A stretch of 25,329 bases of DNA. Source: Atopobiaceae bacterium (GTDB lineage Bacteria > Actinomycetota > Coriobacteriia > Coriobacteriales > Atopobiaceae). The translations under genes were made by a program, and so were the position numbers. Shown one piece after another: positions 21,827 through 25,329 of the stretch (position 1 is its first letter; each line of letters starts with the position of its first letter). The notes below the pieces were generated by a model, which saw nothing but the letters and a program-made list of their open reading frames with translations, was not told where the DNA came from and made no database searches. The DNA lies in the NCBI GenBank assembly GCA_017510875.1, contig JAFWLX010000295.1, forward strand, positions 1-25,329. The letters are read 5' to 3'.

Positions 21827-22189
21827 ATGCAAAACGAACGCGAGAGAAGAGGCCTCATGGACCACGAGAAAGAAGCGCGCGCCATCCACCGCAGCGGCTA
21901 CAACTGCTCAAACTCCGTTTACCAAGCATTCTCGGACATTGACCATGCGGGCGGCAACCCGCCAGCGCCACGCAGCATAGCCGGTAAGTGCGGCGCGCTC
22001 ATCACCGCTCAAAAGGTCCTACGCGACCTTGGCATCGACCGCGAGGAAGAGCTGGAGCAGGCCTTTGCGTCAGAGCTAGGCTATGTACTGTGCCGCGATC
22101 TAAAGCGCAATCGCGTCGATTGCAACGATTGCGTGGGCGTAGCGGCACGCCTGGTGGACGAATACGCGGCACAAGAAGCCCAGACATAG
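21827..22189 (+). CDS. C_GCAxxG_C_C-family cysteine-rich protein
   Basis: The 120-residue protein has the conserved spacing of this small redox-linked family: GYNCSNSVYQAF (Cys27), KCGALITAQ (Cys55), Cys89 and CNDC (Cys99, Cys102). Members occur mostly in anaerobes and are thought to bind a metal or to do thiol redox chemistry; none of this can be shown from the sequence. Here the CGA segment lacks the usual preceding Gly-rich run and reads SIAGKCGALITA. The start is taken as ATG 21827, 9 bases after GGAGGT; ATG 21857 with AGAAGAGG is an alternative that removes ten charged residues. It lies between the UPF0303 gene and the acetyltransferase gene. Confidence 0.82.
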   Translation: MQNERERRGLMDHEKEARAIHRSGYNCSNSVYQAFSDIDHAGGNPPAPRSIAGKCGALITAQKVLRDLGIDREEELEQAFASELGYVLCRDLKRNRVDCNDCVGVAARLVDEYAAQEAQT

Positions 22190-22205
22190 CAGGAAAGGAC
22201 TGGTC

Positions 22206-22766
22206 GTGGAGGTCAAACCCTATACCCCCGAGCACGCAGACGAGCTGCGTCGCGTCTGCATTGCCAGCGCAAGCGAGCGGGCGCGCACCGACAAGACCCA
22301 CGCCGCCTTCACGCTTGCCATGTACTGCGACCCCTATCTTGAGCACGGCGTCGCTTACATGCTGACAGACGATGCGGGCGAGGCTCATGGCTACGTGCTG
22401 GCCTGTAAAGACTGGGACCGCTGGAGCGCCGACACCACCGCGTATCGCCAGAAGATCGAGGCTCTAGGCCCCGAGTACCAGGCTCGCTATGCCGATGAAG
22501 CCACGTTCTACAACAGCGTGAAGGACAGCTTTCCCGCACACCTGCACATCGATATCGAGGAGCCCTATACGGGTGGTGGCAACGGGCGGCGTCTGATGGA
22601 GACGCTGCTCGCACGCCTGCGCTCCGACGGTGTGCGCGGCGTGGTGTTTGGCGTGGCCGCAAGCAACAAACGTGCCGTAGGCTTCTACCGCCACATGGGC
22701 TTCAAGCAGCTCAGCGAGTACGGCGACGGCGACGGCTACACCTTCTGCATGCACCTGCAGGACTAA
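22206..22766 (+). CDS. GNAT-family N-acetyltransferase
   Basis: The 186-residue protein has the GNAT fold. Motif A is LHIDIEEPYTGGGNGRRLME, with the acetyl-CoA pyrophosphate loop GGGNGRRL. Strand VVFGVAASNKRAVGFYRHMGF (about 152-172, motif B) follows, with the N and Y typical of the catalytic end. It transfers acetyl from acetyl-CoA to an amine; the acceptor is unknown. The start is the GTG at 22206 behind AGGAAAGGACTGGTC. It follows the Cys-rich gene by 16 bases and probably belongs to the same transcript. It converges on the HAD gene with a perfect palindrome between them. Confidence 0.9.
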   Translation: MEVKPYTPEHADELRRVCIASASERARTDKTHAAFTLAMYCDPYLEHGVAYMLTDDAGEAHGYVLACKDWDRWSADTTAYRQKIEALGPEYQARYADEATFYNSVKDSFPAHLHIDIEEPYTGGGNGRRLMETLLARLRSDGVRGVVFGVAASNKRAVGFYRHMGFKQLSEYGDGDGYTFCMHLQD

Positions 22767-22773
22767 CGAACAA

Positions 22774-22833
22774 GCGGAACACCTTCCGGGATAAGTGTTC
22801 CATTTGGAACACTTATCCCGGAAGGTGTTCCGC
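22774..22833. repeat. 60-nt perfect palindrome, GGAACACCTTCC family, copy 1
   Basis: Arms of 28 nt (22774-22801 and 22806-22833) pair with no mismatch around the loop ATTT. Each arm reads GCGGAACACCTTCCGGG, then ATAAGTGTTCC. It lies between the convergent acetyltransferase and HAD genes. It resembles copies 2 and 3 and none of the GGGGACG palindromes. Confidence 0.92.
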
Positions 22834-22839
22834 CTTTGG

Positions 22840-23694
22840 CTAGCACATGAACGCAGGGAGCACGTCCTCGGTGCCGCGCTCGTTGCACAGGCGCGCAGCT
22901 TCCGCAATCTGCTCGAGGGCAATGGCCACGCCGTCGTCTTCGGATGCGCCCACGTGCCAGCGGGCCGCGGCCTTGGCATTCTCGTTGGCGTTGGCAACAG
23001 CGCACGAGTTGGGAATGTACGACAGCATCGTAAGGTCGTTGTCCGCATCGCCAAACACGCAAACTTCGTCAGGCGTCAACCTCAGCGTACGTATGAGCTG
23101 CTTTACTCCCTCGACCTTTGTCCAACCCTTGATGGAGACGTCCATCCACTGCACGACGGTGTTGGGAAAGTCCAGCTCGGGACAGGCCTCGGTAAGCTCC
23201 GCCTGTAGTGACTCCAGCTCGTCTTGGCCATTCATGCAGATGACGCCTGCCTTGGCCACGGGATACACCGGCAGCTTCTCGTGCCACATGCCACCCGAGA
23301 TGAAGGCGCGGTCAAACATAGAGCCCAACTCTTTGCGAGAGGCGCCCACCCAGTCGCCCTGGCCATCGGCACGATACGTAACCAACGCACAGCCTGGACG
23401 GCCAGCAACCATGCGCTCGGCCCTACGCAGGGGCTCGTCATCCAGACTCCGCTCAAATACCAGCGACCTGAGGTAGTAGACCTTCTGGCCATTGACGGCT
23501 ACGGCCGTGTTGTAGCAACTGCGGTCGCCGCCAAAGAAGCTGGCAAGCTCCGCACGGTCCCTGCCGGTGGTGGGACCAAAGTCCACGCCCTGCTCCTGGC
23601 AGGCGTGAATGGCGTCAATGGTGCGTTGAGACACACGTTCTCGACCAAAGGGGATGAGCGTGTTGTCCATGTCGGAGAGTACGAGCTTGATCAT
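22840..23694 (-). CDS. HAD-superfamily phosphatase, Cof type
   Basis: The 284-residue protein is a Cof-type (IIB cap) HAD hydrolase. Motif I is LSDMDNTLIPF with nucleophile Asp8 and Asp10. Motif II is likely at TTGRDR. Motif IV is FGDADNDLTMLS, with the two metal-binding acids. Such enzymes remove phosphate from sugar phosphates, flavin precursors or pyridoxal phosphate in the cytoplasm. The ATG at 23694 is chosen because AGAAAGGATTAGCC precedes it and the protein starts directly before motif I. The in-frame upstream extension to 23739 would run into the palindrome. It is on the same strand as the GH1 gene upstream, with copy 2 of the palindrome between them. Confidence 0.93.
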   Translation of the reverse strand: MIKLVLSDMDNTLIPFGRERVSQRTIDAIHACQEQGVDFGPTTGRDRAELASFFGGDRSCYNTAVAVNGQKVYYLRSLVFERSLDDEPLRRAERMVAGRPGCALVTYRADGQGDWVGASRKELGSMFDRAFISGGMWHEKLPVYPVAKAGVICMNGQDELESLQAELTEACPELDFPNTVVQWMDVSIKGWTKVEGVKQLIRTLRLTPDEVCVFGDADNDLTMLSYIPNSCAVANANENAKAAARWHVGASEDDGVAIALEQIAEAARLCNERGTEDVLPAFMC

Positions 23695-23712
23695 GGCTAA
23701 TCCTTTCTGTAT

Positions 23713-23769
23713 GGAACACCTTCCGGATAAGTGTTCCAAACGGAACAGTTATCCCGGAAGGTGTTTCGC
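23713..23769. repeat. GGAACACCTTCC palindrome, copy 2 (degenerate)
   Basis: GGAACACCTTCC-GGATAAGTGTTCC and GGAACAGTTATCCCGGAAGGTGTTTCGC flank AAAC. Compared with copy 1 it has lost one G in the left arm and carries changes in the right arm, so the stem is imperfect. It lies between the GH1 stop and the HAD ribosome site, inside what would be a shared transcript. Confidence 0.88.
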
Positions 23770-23771
23770 GG

Positions 23772-25184
23772 CTATTCGATCACGTGCGTAGTTGCCACCT
23801 GCCGGAGCCACTCTGCTGACGCCTTGAGCTTGCGGCTGTAGTTGTCCTGCAGGTTGACCTCAATGAAGCCATAGCGGTTCTTGTAGGCGTTATTCCAGCT
23901 CCAACAGTCGATGACGCCCCAGTAGTGGTAGCCGCGGCAACGCGCCCCATCCGCAATGGCACGGGCAATCCACAACAGGTGGTCGCGAACAAAGGGCACG
24001 CGATAAGCAAGGTCATCAATAGCTCCGTCCGCCGTACGCAAAGCCCTGTCCTCCTCGACGCCAATGCCATTCTCGGAGACAAACCACTCAAGTTGGGGAT
24101 AGTCGCGCGTCATGGTCATGGCAAAGTCATAGATGCCCTTGGGATAGATCTCCCAGCCGCGACTCTTGTTGATGACGGCATCAGGCCACACGTACTTTTG
24201 CGCAAAGCAAGGATTGCCGTACTCGTCGATGTCATGCTCGGGAGCCTGCACGCGATTGGGTTGGTAGTAGTTGAAGCCCAGCCAGTCAACCACACCACGC
24301 GCCAGGATGTCCTTGTCGCCGGCACGCACCGGCAGCACTATGCCACGTGAGGCAAGCGTGTCAACAACATCGGCTGGCAGCGTACCCTTGGTCACCAGGT
24401 CAAGCCACCAACGGTTGCCAATGCCGTCAGCCATGCGCACGGCCTCAAGGTCTGCGGGACTGGGGTTCTCGCGCGTATAGGGCGGCGTAAAGCAGTTGAT
24501 GAGGCCAATCTTGGCGTCAGCGCGAACAACGCCGGACTCCTGCAGCCCACGGAAAGTGTCCGTGGCCAAGGCATGCGCAAGGCTGATACCATACTGCACG
24601 CAACGCGCCCGCGCGGCATTGTGCGCAAAGGGGTACCAGGCACCATGCTCGTAACGCTGCTCGGGCTCGACAATGGGCTCGTTGAAGGTAAACCAGTAGG
24701 TTATCTCTTGGCCAAACTCGGCAAAGGCGGTACGGGCGTAGTTAGCGTAGGCCTCCACAACCTCGCGGTTCTCCCAACCGCCGCGACGGAAGAGGTATGT
24801 CGGCATGTCAAAGTGGTAGAGGTTCACAAACGGCTCGACACCCGCCTCGTGTGCAGCAGCAAAAAGCCGATGGTAGAAATCCGCACCAGCAGGGTTAAGC
24901 TTTCCGTCCGCATCCATCAAGCGGCTCCACTGGATGGACGTACGCATGGAGGTGAGGCCCAGCTCGCGCAGGAGTCTGTAGTCATCCGCGTAGCGAGCAC
25001 CCATGTCGTTGCCGGCATAAGAGCCCACGCGGTTATAGAACGCACGAATGTCCTGGTTAGACCATAAGTCCCAAAGGTTCTCGAGCTTGCCATGCGCCTG
25101 CCACATGCCCTCGGTCTGGGGGCCGCTCATGGCTGCACCAAAGAAGAAGTCTGACGGAAGGGTGCTGGGATTCTGCCTGCCCAT
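23772..25184 (-). CDS. GH1 family beta-glycosidase
   Basis: The 470-residue protein is a full-length GH1 enzyme. It starts LPSDFFFGAAMSGPQTEG, has the acid/base Glu169 in TFNEPIVEPEQ and the nucleophile Glu371 in WFVSENGIG. The C-terminal region CWSWNNAYKNRYGFIEVN lacks the MSKRYG phosphate site seen in the other GH1 gene of this window. Hydrolysis of a phosphorylated or an unmodified beta-glycoside cannot be decided. There is no signal peptide, so it is cytoplasmic. GAGTGAGGCAATGAC precedes the ATG. Palindromes of the GGAACACC family lie on both sides. It may be cotranscribed with the HAD gene if copy 2 of the palindrome does not stop the polymerase. Confidence 0.93.
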   Translation of the reverse strand: MGRQNPSTLPSDFFFGAAMSGPQTEGMWQAHGKLENLWDLWSNQDIRAFYNRVGSYAGNDMGARYADDYRLLRELGLTSMRTSIQWSRLMDADGKLNPAGADFYHRLFAAAHEAGVEPFVNLYHFDMPTYLFRRGGWENREVVEAYANYARTAFAEFGQEITYWFTFNEPIVEPEQRYEHGAWYPFAHNAARARCVQYGISLAHALATDTFRGLQESGVVRADAKIGLINCFTPPYTRENPSPADLEAVRMADGIGNRWWLDLVTKGTLPADVVDTLASRGIVLPVRAGDKDILARGVVDWLGFNYYQPNRVQAPEHDIDEYGNPCFAQKYVWPDAVINKSRGWEIYPKGIYDFAMTMTRDYPQLEWFVSENGIGVEEDRALRTADGAIDDLAYRVPFVRDHLLWIARAIADGARCRGYHYWGVIDCWSWNNAYKNRYGFIEVNLQDNYSRKLKASAEWLRQVATTHVIE

Positions 25185-25269
25185 GTCATTGCCTCACTCG
25201 CTCTTTATGCCAGTTTGCATCTACCAGTGTAGCCCATAGCAGATAGCGCAAAGCCTGCCGTCCCCCGGC

Positions 25270-25329
25270 GCGGAACACCTTCCGGGATAAGTGTTCCAAA
25301 CGGAACACATATCCCGGAAGGTGTTCCGC
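25270..25329. repeat. 60-nt palindrome, GGAACACCTTCC family, copy 3
   Basis: Arms of 28 nt (25270-25297 and 25302-25329) pair with one mismatch around AAAC. It is nearly identical to copy 1. The window ends exactly on its last base, so anything beyond is not visible. Confidence 0.92.

Noticed and set aside
22774..25329. CRISPR array
   Set aside because: The repeats are self-complementary, about 0.9-1.6 kb apart and separated by genes; there are no short regular spacers and no cas genes.

Overview
This is a GC-rich, gene-dense window, probably the chromosome of an anaerobic Gram-positive actinobacterium of the Coriobacteriia (Olsenella/Atopobium/Collinsella-like). The inference rests on an LPKTG sortase substrate, an oxygen-sensitive glycyl radical enzyme, a reverse rubrerythrin, PTS/6-phospho-beta-glucosidase sugar chemistry, GC-biased codon use, and many short palindromes with a GGGGACGT/GGGGACGGT core. 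No rRNA, tRNA, CRISPR array or complete insertion sequence was seen.

Layout. Positions 1-2030 hold the 3' end of a glycyl radical enzyme, a fructose-6-phosphate aldolase/transaldolase and a convergent PTS IIB protein. A gene-poor stretch with a possible gene remnant leads to a reverse rubrerythrin (2560-3117). Next come a cell-wall-anchored CotH-like protein (3280-5934), an RpiR/SIS regulator, a tandem DJ-1/PfpI protein and a reverse-strand alpha/beta hydrolase. An HxlR regulator (9268-9609) is divergent from an overlapping pair: a class M-type sirtuin (9779-10780) and a zinc-type macrodomain protein (10773-11564). Directly behind the pair lies the 3' stub of a PTS beta-glucoside EIIA domain, then an intact GH1 6-phospho-beta-glucosidase. 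After that come a lipoprotein of unknown function, a LytS-like histidine kinase with a SARP-type response regulator, a sodium:solute symporter and a reverse-strand GltD-like flavoprotein. A Gfo/Idh/MocA oxidoreductase follows, broken by one in-frame TAA. The right end carries a UPF0303/HbpS-like protein, a C_GCAxxG_C_C protein, a GNAT acetyltransferase, a HAD phosphatase and a second GH1 glycosidase.

How the genes fit together. One theme is anaerobic sugar use: GRE, FSA, PTS parts, two GH1 enzymes, a Gfo/Idh enzyme, a HAD phosphatase and an RpiR regulator. The other is oxygen/redox stress: rubrerythrin, DJ-1, HxlR, sirtuin plus macrodomain, and the Cys-rich protein. The most notable locus is the HxlR - sirtuin - macrodomain module. 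It matches the core of the known SirTM/macrodomain ADP-ribosylation system but lacks the lipoylated GcvH-like carrier and lipoate ligase usually beside it. It also sits where a PTS EII gene has lost its body. Intergenic DNA is crowded with palindromes. Most share a GGGGACG-type core but have different, self-complementary outer stems. Three copies of a separate 57-60 nt palindrome lie around the last two genes.
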